This document shows positions 1 to 8,507 of a stretch of 47,929 nt of DNA, one piece after another (position 1 is the stretch's first letter; each line of letters starts with the position of its first letter). The notes beneath the pieces are model-generated. The model was not told the DNA's origin and searched no databases. It worked only from the letters and a program-made list of their open reading frames with translations. The stretch spans positions 1-47,929 of the forward strand of contig NZ_JAGGLT010000026.1 in assembly GCF_017874545.1 (NCBI RefSeq), read 5' to 3'. This stretch comes from Thermoanaerobacterium butyriciformans. GTDB lineage: Bacteria; Bacillota; Thermoanaerobacteria; Thermoanaerobacterales; Thermoanaerobacteraceae. The position numbers were made by a program, and so were the translations under genes.

Positions 1-95
1 CTCTGTGCCGTACACTCTAATTATACCACGATTCCTACTGTCTATCGTGATAGTTTTCGTTTATCGTGATGCTGTCAAAGCATGATGTTTATTTT
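1..95. repeat. 95-bp terminal repeat, left copy (inverted relative to the right end)
   Basis: Bases 1-95 are the exact reverse complement of 47835-47929; the match breaks at base 96. Read outward from the window (minus strand here), the repeat holds two direct ATCACGAT words and one inverted, one-mismatch copy at 19-bp steps, the last overlapping an extended -10 element TGGTATAAT. This resembles the 5' end and promoter region of a mobile element whose body lies outside the window, but no transposase is visible, so that identity is inference. Confidence 0.9.
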
Positions 96-383
96 ATAAA
101 TCAAATTCATTTTTTTAATCCACGTTTAGAATATATTGTTAACTCAAAAAATGGTATTTCAAGAGAAGATGCAATATCAATTGTAAATAATAATAAGTTA
201 TGCGATGAGATTTGGAAAATAGAGTTAAAACACGAGACAACAGAAAGTCCCAGAAAAGAATTAGTTTATTGGGAGATATTAACAAATAAACGCAGCTCTT
301 ATTCAATGATTTTTATTGATTTTTATACCGGGAAGTATAAAGTTATAGATAAAAATGGCAAAATAATAAAAAGCAATATGTAA
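66..383 (+). CDS. PepSY-like domain protein, probably truncated at its 5' end by the repeat
   Basis: This is an open frame of 105 residues from GTG at 66 (ATG at 69 is equally possible), with an in-frame stop at 51-53. The first nine or ten codons lie inside the 95-bp terminal repeat and no ribosome site precedes them, so the native N-terminus, perhaps a signal peptide or membrane anchor, was probably lost. Residues 30-100 look like a PepSY domain: a GISREDAISIV helix, a WKIEL strand, a VYWEI strand, then IDFYTGKY in place of the usual D-x-x-TG-x turn. No promoter is visible. It converges on ppdK, and its stop codon is just before the ppdK terminator stem. The PepSY call rests on pattern only; it may be a non-functional remnant. 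Confidence 0.5.
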   Translation: MMLSKHDVYFINQIHFFNPRLEYIVNSKNGISREDAISIVNNNKLCDEIWKIELKHETTESPRKELVYWEILTNKRSSYSMIFIDFYTGKYKVIDKNGKIIKSNM

Positions 384-385
384 AA

Positions 386-413
386 GGCTGCTGGACAAAA
401 TATGCCAGCAGCC
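386..413 (-). terminator. Rho-independent terminator of ppdK
   Basis: A perfect 9-bp stem (GGCTGCTGG with CCAGCAGCC) encloses a 10-nt loop and is followed on the minus strand by four T's. It lies 26 bases beyond the ppdK stop codon and just past the stop of the convergent PepSY-like ORF. Confidence 0.85.
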
Positions 414-439
414 TAAAAAATTACACTTTTCTATGGTAT

Positions 440-3070
440 TTATTTTTCATCCTTTATTGCAGCTTGTGCAGCAGCAAGTCTTGCAATAGGCACTCTGAAA
501 GGTGAGCATGATACATAGTCAAGACCTGCTTTATGGCAGAACTCTATTGACGATGGATCTCCACCATGTTCTCCGCATATACCTACACTTAAATCAGGTC
601 TCGTTTGTCTACCTAATTTTGTACCCATTTCAATAAGCTTGCCTACACCATTTTGATCAAGCTTTGCAAAAGGATCAAACTCGTATATCTTTTTGTCATA
701 GTATGATTCTAAGAACTTACCAGCATCATCTCTTGAAAATGCAAATGTAAGCTGTGTCAAGTCATTTGTACCAAATGAGAAGAATTCAGCTTCTTTTGCA
801 ATTTCATCTGCTGTAAGAGCGGCTCTAGGTACTTCAATCATTGTTCCAACTTGGTACTTAAGGTTCGAATTCTTTTCTTTTAATACCTCTTCAGCAGTTT
901 TTACGATTATGTCTTTTACATATTTCATTTCTTTTACATCGCCAATAAGAGGTATCATTATCTGTGGTTCAATATTAATGCCAAGTTTATTTGATACGTT
1001 TATTGCTGCTTCAATTATAGCCCTTGTCTGCATCTCAGCTATTTCAGGGTACTTAACAGCGAGCCTGCACCCTCTAAAACCAAGCATTGGGTTAAATTCT
1101 TTGAGGCTTTCCACAGTTGCTTTAAGATCCTCAAATGACATTCCCATTTCATTTGCCAGTTCTTTAATATCCTCATCTTCATGTGGTAAGAATTCATGTA
1201 ATGGTGGATCAAGAAGACGTATTGTAACAGGATGTTCTCCCATAGCTTCAAACAATCCTTCAAAATCTGACCTTTGCATAGGAAGAAGTTTATTCAAGGC
1301 ATTTCTTCTTTGCTCCTCGGTCTTTGATACTATCATTTCCCTCATAGCAGGTATTCTATCTTCAGCAAAGAACATGTGCTCTGTTCTGCAAAGGCCTATT
1401 CCTTCAGCACCGAAATTTACTGCAACTTTTGCATCTCTTGGAATATCGGCATTTGCTTTAACTTTTAATTTTCTATATTTATCTGCCCAACTCATCAGAG
1501 TTGCAAAATTACCTGTCAAAGAAGGCGGAACAGTCTTTATTTCTCCTAAATATACATTACCGGTGCTTCCATCAATTGATATGTAATCACCCTCTTTAAC
1601 TACAATATCACCGATCTTCATTATCTTTTGATTTTCATCTATCAAAGCTGCACTACAACCAGCTACACAGCATGTTCCCATTCCTCTAGCAACAACAGCA
1701 GCATGGGATGTCATACCACCACGGCCTGTTAAAATACCTTGTGCGGCAGCCATACCTTCAATATCCTCAGGTGATGTCTCCATTCTAACAAGAACTACTT
1801 TCTCTCCTCTACCTTTTGCAGCCTCAACTGCATCATCTGCAGTAAAGTAAACTTTTCCTGCGGCTGCACCTGGTGATGCTGGTAAGCCTTTTGCTATCGG
1901 TTTTGCTGCTTTTATGGCTTCTGCGTCAAACATTGGATGCAATAACTGATCAAGCTGTTTTGGATCGACCCTTAATACTGCTTCTTTTTCATCAATTAAT
2001 CCTTCATTTACCAAGTCTATTGCAACTTTCAATGCTGCTTGAGCAGTTCTTTTTCCATTTCTAGTTTGAAGCATGTAAAGCTTTGATCTTTCTATAGTAA
2101 ACTCAATATCTTGCATATCTCTGTAGTGGTTTTCTAGCTTGTTTGCAATTTCTGTAAACTGATTGTACACTTCAGGCATTATGTCTTTTAAAGTAGAAAT
2201 TGGCTGTGGCGTTCTTATACCTGCAACAACATCTTCGCCTTGAGCATTCATCAAGAACTCACCAAACAAGGCTTTTTCGCCTGTAGCAGGATTTCTTGTA
2301 AATGCAACACCTGTACCTGAGTCATTTCCCATATTGCCGAATACCATTGTCTGAACATTTACAGCAGTGCCCCAATCGCTAGGTATATCATTTAACCTTC
2401 TGTATACAATAGCTCTTGGGTTATCCCATGATCTAAATACGGCTTTAACAGCTTCAAGAAGTTGAACTTTTGGATCTTGGGGGAATTCAACACCCATCTC
2501 TTGCTTGTACAGTTCTTTATACCTCTTTACAACTTCTTTTAAGTTTTCTGCAGTTAGATCTGTATCGTATTTTGCACCGTTTTCTTCTTTTACAGCATCA
2601 AGGATTGCTTCAAATTTATTTTTATCAATGCCCATAACAACGTCAGAGAACATTTGAATAAATCTTCTATAGCTATCATAAGCAAATCTCTCGTTATTTG
2701 TAGCTTCAGCGAGTCCTATAACTGTATCATCATTTAATCCAAGATTTAAGATCGTATCCATCATTCCAGGCATAGAAACCCTTGCACCTGAACGCACTGA
2801 AACCAATAGCGGATTTTTCTTATCACCAAACTTTTTGTTATTTATTTGCTCTAGAATAGCCATGTTTTTGTAGATTTCTTCTACTATTTCATCTGATATT
2901 TTTTTGCCATCTTCGTAATATTTGGTACAAGCTTCTGTTGTTACAGTAAATCCTTGTGGCACAGGCAAACCTAAGTTTGTCATTTCTGCAAGGTTTGCTC
3001 CTTTTCCACCAAGTAGATTTCTCATTGATGCATTACCTTCGCTGAATAAATAAACATACTTCTTTGCCAT
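440..3070 (-). CDS. ppdK: Pyruvate, phosphate dikinase
   Basis: It catalyses the reversible conversion of pyruvate, ATP and phosphate to PEP, AMP and PPi; in clostridial thermophiles it can run towards pyruvate and ATP in PPi-linked glycolysis. At 876 residues it is full length. An N-terminal ATP-grasp domain is followed by the swivelling phosphohistidine domain with TSHAAV, where His456 carries the phosphate and Thr454 is the residue targeted by the regulatory protein, and by the C-terminal PEP/pyruvate barrel with the catalytic cysteine Cys832 in GICGEHGG. The ATG start directly abuts the TAA of ppsR, and the AGGAGG ribosome site lies inside the end of ppsR, so the two genes are translationally coupled. 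Confidence 0.98.
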   Translation of the reverse strand: MAKKYVYLFSEGNASMRNLLGGKGANLAEMTNLGLPVPQGFTVTTEACTKYYEDGKKISDEIVEEIYKNMAILEQINNKKFGDKKNPLLVSVRSGARVSMPGMMDTILNLGLNDDTVIGLAEATNNERFAYDSYRRFIQMFSDVVMGIDKNKFEAILDAVKEENGAKYDTDLTAENLKEVVKRYKELYKQEMGVEFPQDPKVQLLEAVKAVFRSWDNPRAIVYRRLNDIPSDWGTAVNVQTMVFGNMGNDSGTGVAFTRNPATGEKALFGEFLMNAQGEDVVAGIRTPQPISTLKDIMPEVYNQFTEIANKLENHYRDMQDIEFTIERSKLYMLQTRNGKRTAQAALKVAIDLVNEGLIDEKEAVLRVDPKQLDQLLHPMFDAEAIKAAKPIAKGLPASPGAAAGKVYFTADDAVEAAKGRGEKVVLVRMETSPEDIEGMAAAQGILTGRGGMTSHAAVVARGMGTCCVAGCSAALIDENQKIMKIGDIVVKEGDYISIDGSTGNVYLGEIKTVPPSLTGNFATLMSWADKYRKLKVKANADIPRDAKVAVNFGAEGIGLCRTEHMFFAEDRIPAMREMIVSKTEEQRRNALNKLLPMQRSDFEGLFEAMGEHPVTIRLLDPPLHEFLPHEDEDIKELANEMGMSFEDLKATVESLKEFNPMLGFRGCRLAVKYPEIAEMQTRAIIEAAINVSNKLGINIEPQIMIPLIGDVKEMKYVKDIIVKTAEEVLKEKNSNLKYQVGTMIEVPRAALTADEIAKEAEFFSFGTNDLTQLTFAFSRDDAGKFLESYYDKKIYEFDPFAKLDQNGVGKLIEMGTKLGRQTRPDLSVGICGEHGGDPSSIEFCHKAGLDYVSCSPFRVPIARLAAAQAAIKDEK

Positions 3071-3886
3071 TTATAGTCCTCCTTTATTAATTTTACTTAA
3101 TATTATACTTGCCGTTTCTTCAACAGCCTTATTTGTTACATCTATAACTGTACAATCTAACTTATCCATCACCTCCTTAGCATAATTGAGCTCTTTAATT
3201 ATTCTATCTTTAGCAGCATAAACTGCTGTAGAATCTAACCCTAATGATTTAAGCCTTTCTTTTCGTATTTCTACCAAATTATCGATGTTTATCATAAGTC
3301 CAAATATTTTATTGTGATCTATCTCAAATAACTCCCTCGGTGGATCTACTTCAGGTACAAGTGGAAAATTAGCAGCCTTAATATATTTATGTGCAAGATA
3401 CATACATAACGGTGTCTTTGAAGTCCTGGATACACCTAATATCACAACATCAGCCAATAATATACCATTTATATCTTTCCCATCATCATGTTTTACCGCA
3501 AATTCAATTGCATCCATCTTTCTAAAGTAATCTTCATCCAATTTCCTTTTAGGAAAAAACAACTCTGAAGGTGGTATACCAGTAGTACCTTCTATAGCAT
3601 CCATAATCGGTCCCATCACATCTACTATGCGTAAATTATATTGTCTAGCTTTATTGAGCAGATGTCTTTTTAACTCATCAACTACCATCGTATGTATTAT
3701 AAGACTATTTTTGTTATTTGACGCATCAATAGCTATTTCATCGATTTGATTTTTATCACCAACATAAGGAAACTTTTTTATCTGATTTATATTGGTGCCA
3801 AATCTAGAAGCAGCTATTGCAGCAACATGTTCTGCCGTATCTATGCTGGAGTCTGAAACAAGATAAATAGCAACATTCTCATCCAC
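3071..3886 (-). CDS. ppsR: PPDK regulatory protein (bifunctional kinase/pyrophosphorylase, DUF299 family)
   Basis: Members of this family inactivate PPDK by ADP-dependent phosphorylation of the threonine next to its catalytic histidine and reactivate it by Pi-dependent removal. The 271 residues match the family, and the nucleotide-binding loop GVSRTSKT is at residues 151-158. The start is GTG, ten bases behind a TTTAGGAGG ribosome site. The gene sits directly upstream of its target ppdK, which settles whether the partner is PPDK or PEP synthase. A leader of roughly 150 nt with several small hairpins precedes it. Confidence 0.95.
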   Translation of the reverse strand: MDENVAIYLVSDSSIDTAEHVAAIAASRFGTNINQIKKFPYVGDKNQIDEIAIDASNNKNSLIIHTMVVDELKRHLLNKARQYNLRIVDVMGPIMDAIEGTTGIPPSELFFPKRKLDEDYFRKMDAIEFAVKHDDGKDINGILLADVVILGVSRTSKTPLCMYLAHKYIKAANFPLVPEVDPPRELFEIDHNKIFGLMINIDNLVEIRKERLKSLGLDSTAVYAAKDRIIKELNYAKEVMDKLDCTVIDVTNKAVEETASIILSKINKGGL

Positions 3887-3968
3887 AATATTTTAGCCTC
3901 CTAAATATTAGGTGATACTATATCAGTCACGTGGGACAATTTCACTCCCATTTAAGCAACAGTTTTCA

Positions 3969-3982
3969 GCTTAACGTTTTCT
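3969..3982. promoter_or_regulatory. Possible cre (CcpA) site in the ppsR-ppdK leader
   Basis: On the minus strand AGAAAACGTTAAGC matches 11 of 14 positions of the catabolite-responsive consensus TGWAARCGYTWNCW, including the central CG. It lies downstream of the likely promoter, a position where CcpA would act as a roadblock. PEP/pyruvate enzymes are plausible CcpA targets, but the mismatches keep this tentative. Confidence 0.3.
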
Positions 3983-4037
3983 AAACACTTACACTACCAC
4001 TTTAAATTAAAAATTAATTACAATTATGTCCAATAAT

Positions 4038-4046
4038 ATTATAGCA
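4038..4046 (-). promoter_or_regulatory. Extended -10 promoter of ppsR-ppdK
   Basis: The minus strand reads TGCTATAAT, a perfect extended -10. The -35 position falls in the tail of the glyQS terminator and is poor, so promoter strength would rest on the TGn element. It would give a leader of roughly 150 nt. Confidence 0.45.
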
Positions 4047-4053
4047 TAAATTA

Positions 4054-4077
4054 TAAAAAAAAACAGGCAATAGCCCG
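4054..4077 (-). terminator. Terminator of glyQS
   Basis: On the minus strand a 5-bp stem (CGGGC with GCCTG, one G-U pair) with a TATT loop is preceded by a run of A's and followed by nine T's. It begins a few bases after the glyQS stop codon. Confidence 0.7.
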
Positions 4078-4084
4078 ATTTTTT

Positions 4085-5473
4085 TTATAATTTTAATTTT
4101 GATTCTAAATATGATTTAACTTCATTTATCTTAATCCTTATTTGCTGCATTGTATCTCTATCTCTTATTGTCACCGATTCATCATTTAGGGAATCAAAAT
4201 CGTACGTTATGCAATAAGGTGTACCTATTTCATCTTGGCGCCTATACCTTTTTCCTATACTTCCAGTTTCATCATAATCGACAACAAATTCTTTCCTTAG
4301 ATCATCATATAGTTTATACGCATTTTCACCTAGCTTTTTAGAAAGAGGCAAAACTGCTGCTTTTATTGGTGCAAGCATAGGATGCAATTTTAGAACAACT
4401 CTAGTATCATTTTCCTCTACTATTTCTTCATTGTAAGCATCTATCAAAAATGCCAAAGCTACTCTATCAGCCCCTACAGATGGCTCGATACAGTACGGTA
4501 TGTACTTTTCATTTGTGACAGGGTCAAAATATGTTAAATCTACTCCTGAATGTTCCATGTGCCGCCTAAGATCGAAATCAGTCCTGTCTGCTATTCCCCA
4601 CAATTCTCCCCATCCAAATGGAAATCTGTATTCTATGTCTGTAGTGGCATTACTGTAATGGGAAAGCTCTTCCTTACTGTGATCTCTGAATCTTAAATTT
4701 TCTTTCCTTAATCCTAAATTTAAGAGCCAATTCATACAAAATTCTTTCCAGTATTTAAACCACTCCATGTCTTCACCAGGCTTGCAGAAAAATTCCAATT
4801 CCATCTGTTCAAATTCTCTCGTCCTAAATGTAAAATTCCCAGGAGTGATTTCATTTCTGAAAGACTTGCCAATTTGCCCTATCCCAAAAGGGATTTTCTT
4901 TCTTGTTGTTCTTAACACATTTTTAAAATTTACAAATATTCCTTGCGCCGTTTCTGGTCTTAAATATATCTCTGATTTAGAATCTTCTGTAACACCCTGA
5001 AATGTTTTAAACATCAAATTAAATTTTCTTATATCGGTAAAATTATGTGCACCACAAACAGGACACGGTACATTATTATCATCAATGAATTTTTTTAATT
5101 TTTCATCAGACCAACCATCAACAATAGCTTCTTGTCCTTGTTCTTTCAAATAATCTTCAACAAGTTTATCAGCACGAAATCTTGATTTACACTCTTTGCA
5201 GTCCATCAATGGATCACTAAATCCACCTACGTGCCCTGATGCTACCCATGTTTCGGGATTCATCAATATGGCACAATCAATACCTACATTGTATTGACTT
5301 TCCTGTATAAATTTTGACCACCAAACTTTTTTCACATTGTTTTTAAATTCAACCCCTAGTGGCCCATAATCCCATGTATTCGCTAATCCTCCATAAATTT
5401 CAGATCCTGGAAATATAAAGCCTCGATTTTTTGCAAGAGATACTATTTTATCCATAGTTACTTCAAAAGCCAT
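4085..5473 (-). CDS. glyQS: Glycyl-tRNA synthetase, dimeric (alpha2) type
   Basis: It charges tRNA-Gly with glycine in the cytoplasm. It is a single-chain class II enzyme: the N-terminus carries the family motif [20 protein letters not shown], a zinc-binding pair CxxC (92/95) and CxxC (137/140) follows, and the C-terminal anticodon-binding domain is complete. I set the start at ATG 5473 (462 residues) because it begins with the usual [11 protein letters not shown] and has an AAGAAGGAG ribosome site. The open frame runs 23 codons further upstream, but that stretch is the transcribed leader with its hairpin. It is monocistronic, with its own promoter at 5551-5579 and terminator at 4054-4077. 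Confidence 0.97.
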   Translation of the reverse strand: MAFEVTMDKIVSLAKNRGFIFPGSEIYGGLANTWDYGPLGVEFKNNVKKVWWSKFIQESQYNVGIDCAILMNPETWVASGHVGGFSDPLMDCKECKSRFRADKLVEDYLKEQGQEAIVDGWSDEKLKKFIDDNNVPCPVCGAHNFTDIRKFNLMFKTFQGVTEDSKSEIYLRPETAQGIFVNFKNVLRTTRKKIPFGIGQIGKSFRNEITPGNFTFRTREFEQMELEFFCKPGEDMEWFKYWKEFCMNWLLNLGLRKENLRFRDHSKEELSHYSNATTDIEYRFPFGWGELWGIADRTDFDLRRHMEHSGVDLTYFDPVTNEKYIPYCIEPSVGADRVALAFLIDAYNEEIVEENDTRVVLKLHPMLAPIKAAVLPLSKKLGENAYKLYDDLRKEFVVDYDETGSIGKRYRRQDEIGTPYCITYDFDSLNDESVTIRDRDTMQQIRIKINEVKSYLESKLKL

Positions 5474-5503
5474 ATACAAACACTCCTTCTTATGTATAAA
5501 CAA

Positions 5504-5533
5504 GACCCTTTTTCCTACACGGTAAAAAGGGTC
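5504..5533 (-). promoter_or_regulatory. Terminator-like hairpin in the glyQS leader
   Basis: Between promoter and ribosome site the RNA can form a perfect 10-bp stem, GACCCTTTTT with AAAAAGGGTC, around a 10-nt loop, followed by the short T-rich stretch TTGTTTAT. The leader is too short for a T-box and lacks its TGGN bulge. It may be a leaky attenuator or a 5' stabilising hairpin. Confidence 0.6.
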
Positions 5534-5550
5534 AATGCTCAATTTATTTT

Positions 5551-5579
5551 AGAATATCAGATAGTTTAAATTATGTCAA
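5551..5579 (-). promoter_or_regulatory. Sigma-A promoter of glyQS
   Basis: The minus strand has TTGACA, a 17-bp spacer, then TATTCT with TGA in front, so the -10 is extended. It starts about 30 bases downstream of the preceding gene's stop. Confidence 0.8.
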
Positions 5580-5607
5580 TATAATAAATAACAAATTTAA
5601 TCTTATT

Positions 5608-6009
5608 TCATTCCTTTTCTTCTTTTAAAACTGTAATCTCTTTATTTGGTCTCTCTATCTCAATAGTGCAATTAGTAAAAAACGCCAGTGCCGCTCCTAT
5701 TATTGTAAGCTGAGGAACTATAATAGCTGATATAGCACCTGCTGTAATCGGAATTTCTAGTATAACATTATCATCTTTTTTAATCCTAATTTTTGTCACA
5801 TTTCCTTTTTTAACTATTTCCTTTACTTTATCAACAACTTCGGAGCCAGCAACAGATATGCTTTCTGTCCAATTTTTCTTATTTTCCTCTAGATAAATAA
5901 GAGCATCGACAACATCACCATTGCTTTTCTCTAAAGCTTCCTTCGCTTCTTTATAACTAACTCCTGCCCTTGCAACAATCTGGTCAATTTTCTCAAGATC
6001 ATTTTCCAC
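5608..6009 (-). CDS. DUF4342 protein with N-terminal UBA/TS-N-like domain
   Basis: The function is unknown. The first 40 residues form a UBA/TS-N-like three-helix fold (ARAGVSYKEAKEALEKSNGD, then VVDALIYLEE) similar to the one at the start of EF-Ts. A charged linker and a DUF4342 domain follow, with a hydrophobic segment near residues 85-108 that could touch or cross the membrane. I place the start at GTG 6009 because TAGGAGG sits 8 bases before it; the GTG three codons upstream overlaps the ribosome site. The ribosome site also overlaps the recO stop region. It is the last gene of the yqfC-to-recO operon, with no clear terminator before the glyQS promoter. Confidence 0.75.
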   Translation of the reverse strand: MENDLEKIDQIVARAGVSYKEAKEALEKSNGDVVDALIYLEENKKNWTESISVAGSEVVDKVKEIVKKGNVTKIRIKKDDNVILEIPITAGAISAIIVPQLTIIGAALAFFTNCTIEIERPNKEITVLKEEKE

Positions 6010-6021
6010 CTTTATCACCTC

Positions 6022-6768
6022 CTACATGTTTTTTATCTTATCTAAAAAATTCTTTGACTGAAATATTTTGTCAAAATGGATATCCATATATTTAGTCATT
6101 AGTCTGTCTAGTTCGTCTACAGTTGCTTTTTGTACCACCATTTTTCCTATATCATTGAAACCATATTTAAGTAAAAATCTTAATATATTTAGTGTATCTC
6201 TTTTCAAATAGAATATGTCATCTGCCGTGCTTTTGCAATTTTCACATAAAATACCGCCTTTAGTCGGTGAAAAATACATAATCTTCTCTTTTTTCCCACA
6301 AGATACGCAATGATCAACTTCAGGCATATAACCCATAAACGTCACAAATTTCAAGTTAAATAAAACTGCAAGTAAATCATCATTGACGGAACCTTTTTCA
6401 AGCAACAACAAAGAATATTTCAAAAGATTATAGACATTGATATTTCTTTCCTCTTCTTCAAGCAATTTATAAACAACATCAGCAAAATATGATGCATAAG
6501 AAAACTTTAAAATGTCATCATCCATCTTTAAAAAAGAATGAATTAATTCCCATTGATCCACATAATAATAATTTTGACCCTGAAATAAAACATAATATCC
6601 AATAGAAAACGGATGAGAAGACCCTAAAAATCTACTTTTGGAATTCCTTGCGCCTTTGGCTATTGCCTGTATCTTTCCGTTTGTTTTTGTAAAAAGCGTA
6701 ACAACTTTATCAGACTCGCCAATAAGTCTACTTTTCAAAACAATAGATTCGGTTTTTATAAACTTCAT
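6022..6768 (-). CDS. recO: DNA repair protein RecO
   Basis: RecO loads RecA in the RecFOR recombination pathway and anneals SSB-coated DNA. It has 248 residues: an N-terminal OB fold (about 1-80), a helical C-terminal domain, and a four-cysteine zinc site at Cys154, Cys157, Cys175 and Cys178. ATG at 6768 follows a weak AAGGAT ribosome site. It lies in the conserved era-recO neighbourhood, here with deoC inserted between them. The 126-bp gap before it (6769-6894) holds only AT-rich sequence and a weak hairpin next to the deoC stop. Confidence 0.95.
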   Translation of the reverse strand: MKFIKTESIVLKSRLIGESDKVVTLFTKTNGKIQAIAKGARNSKSRFLGSSHPFSIGYYVLFQGQNYYYVDQWELIHSFLKMDDDILKFSYASYFADVVYKLLEEEERNINVYNLLKYSLLLLEKGSVNDDLLAVLFNLKFVTFMGYMPEVDHCVSCGKKEKIMYFSPTKGGILCENCKSTADDIFYLKRDTLNILRFLLKYGFNDIGKMVVQKATVDELDRLMTKYMDIHFDKIFQSKNFLDKIKNM

Positions 6769-6894
6769 ACTAATTTATCCTTTTTAAATTTATTGTTTTC
6801 TATATAAATACGTTCATAATCTTTGTAAATCATAAAATATTCAATATTCCCTGTTTTTTTAAAAAGGTTCCAAATCAGATGTAAGATCATACTC

Positions 6895-7548
6895 TTACCA
6901 TCCCTTTACAATTTGTATGCCTGAACTTGTACCTATCCTATTAGCACCTGCCTCGACAATTTCCTTTGCAAATTCTGCAGTCCTTACGCCTCCTGATGCC
7001 TTAACACCAAAATTTTCACCTACAGTTTTTCTCATAAGTTTTACATCGTGTACAGTAGCACCGCCGCTGCCAAAACCAGTTGATGTTTTTACAAAATCAG
7101 CACCTGCATCCACTGTAATTTTACAAGCCTTTATTTTTTCTTCATCAGAAAGATAACATGTTTCTAATATAACTTTTACGATTATATCTCCAAATGATTT
7201 AGCAGCACCCGTTACAGCTTCTATCTCATTTTTTACATAATCATAATCTCCAAATTTAAGTTTTCCTATATTTAAAACCATGTCTATCTCATGCGCACCA
7301 TTTAAAATAGCTTCTTTTGCTTCAAAAACTTTTGTTTCGACAGTATTAGCCCCTAGGGGAAAACCAATTACTGTACACACCTTTACATCAGTGTTTTTCA
7401 ATATATCAGCGACATATTTTACATGACACGGATTTACACAAACAGAGGCAAAACCGTATTCAATAGCTTCTTCCGCTAATTTTTTAATTTGTATATCTGT
7501 TGCATCAGCTTTCAATAGCGTATGATCAATCATTTTTGCAATGTCCAT
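6895..7548 (-). CDS. deoC: Deoxyribose-phosphate aldolase
   Basis: It cleaves 2-deoxyribose-5-phosphate to glyceraldehyde-3-phosphate and acetaldehyde in deoxynucleoside catabolism. It is a class I aldolase TIM barrel of 217 residues, with the Schiff-base lysine in DFVKTSTGF and the second active-site lysine in VKASGG. The ATG at 7548 follows AAAGGTGG with good spacing; a TTG directly before it is in frame. It is placed between era and recO without other deo genes, so it is probably transcribed with the housekeeping operon rather than induced by nucleosides. Confidence 0.95.
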   Translation of the reverse strand: MDIAKMIDHTLLKADATDIQIKKLAEEAIEYGFASVCVNPCHVKYVADILKNTDVKVCTVIGFPLGANTVETKVFEAKEAILNGAHEIDMVLNIGKLKFGDYDYVKNEIEAVTGAAKSFGDIIVKVILETCYLSDEEKIKACKITVDAGADFVKTSTGFGSGGATVHDVKLMRKTVGENFGVKASGGVRTAEFAKEIVEAGANRIGTSSGIQIVKGW

Positions 7549-7588
7549 CAATAAATTCCACCTTTCATACCTATACTAACATTAATCA

Positions 7589-8488
7589 TTATCTTTTGTC
7601 AATCGCATAGCCGAAACTTCTTAATATACTAATATTATCTCTCCAACCTTTTTTAACTTTTACCCACAAATCTAAATATATTTTTTGTCCAAATAGACTT
7701 TCCAGCTCAGTTCTGGCGCTGCTTCCAATCTTCCTTAACATCTGCCCGTTTTTACCTATGATAATAGCCTTATGTGACTCTTTTTCGCAAAATATAAATG
7801 CTTCAATGTCCAAAATGTCTTTATTTTCACGAACTTTCATCGAATTAACTTCTACATATACTCCATGTGGCACTTCATCTTCCAAATAATTCAGTATTTT
7901 CTCCCTAATTATTTCGGATACTAAAAACTTTTCTGGCCTATCTGTTATATAGTCACTAGGAAAATATTGAGGCCCCTCAGGCATATATGATACTATTGTG
8001 TGTTTCAATAAATCTATATTTTTATTTTTTAAAGCAGATATTGGCAAAATATCTTTAAAATTATACTGTGCCTTAAAAATTTCGATAGTTTTATCAACAG
8101 CTTCATAAGGTACCGTATCAATTTTATTAATTACAAGAATAACCGGTGTATCAACTGATATCAAGTGCTCAATTATATATTTATCACCAGGTCCAACCTC
8201 AACATCCGGTTCTATCATATAAATTATCAAATCAACTTCTGATAACGTCTTTTTTACAGATTCAATCATTATTTCGCTTAATTTATGTTTCGGCTTATGT
8301 ATACCTGGTGTATCAATGAAAACTACTTGATAATTCTCTCCTGTCAGTATACCTTGAATTGTATTTCTTGTAGTCTGTGGTTTATCAGAAGTAATAGCTA
8401 CTTTTTCTTCTAACAATGCGTTTAATAACGTAGATTTACCAACATTTGTCCTTCCTATTAATGCTGCAAATCCTGATTTAAATACCAT
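7589..8488 (-). CDS. era: GTPase Era
   Basis: Era is an essential GTPase that binds the 3' end of 16S rRNA and assists 30S assembly. It has 299 residues: a GTPase domain with G1 GRTNVGKS (12-19), G3 DTPG (59-62) and G4 NKID (121-124), then a C-terminal KH domain with IIGKNGQMLRKIG. ATG is preceded by GAGGTGATG. Its neighbours ybeY and recO fit its ribosome-maturation role and the usual firmicute order. Confidence 0.98.
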   Translation of the reverse strand: MVFKSGFAALIGRTNVGKSTLLNALLEEKVAITSDKPQTTRNTIQGILTGENYQVVFIDTPGIHKPKHKLSEIMIESVKKTLSEVDLIIYMIEPDVEVGPGDKYIIEHLISVDTPVILVINKIDTVPYEAVDKTIEIFKAQYNFKDILPISALKNKNIDLLKHTIVSYMPEGPQYFPSDYITDRPEKFLVSEIIREKILNYLEDEVPHGVYVEVNSMKVRENKDILDIEAFIFCEKESHKAIIIGKNGQMLRKIGSSARTELESLFGQKIYLDLWVKVKKGWRDNISILRSFGYAIDKR

Positions 8489-8507
8489 ATCATCACCTCA
8501 AATATTT

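Noticed and set aside
909-1586. 225-codon plus-strand ORF inside ppdK
   Set aside because: It is the antisense shadow of a strongly conserved coding region and has no ribosome site. The same applies to the other plus-strand frames over glyQS, lepA, mtaB, hrcA, yqfD and the P-type ATPase.
5474-5579. T-box riboswitch before glyQS
   Set aside because: The leader is about 75 nt, has only one hairpin and lacks both the specifier stem and the TGGN antiterminator bulge.
6769-6894. Possible RNA gene or terminator between deoC and recO
   Set aside because: Only a weak GTAAGA/TCTTAC hairpin without a T-tract and AT-rich DNA; nothing supportable.
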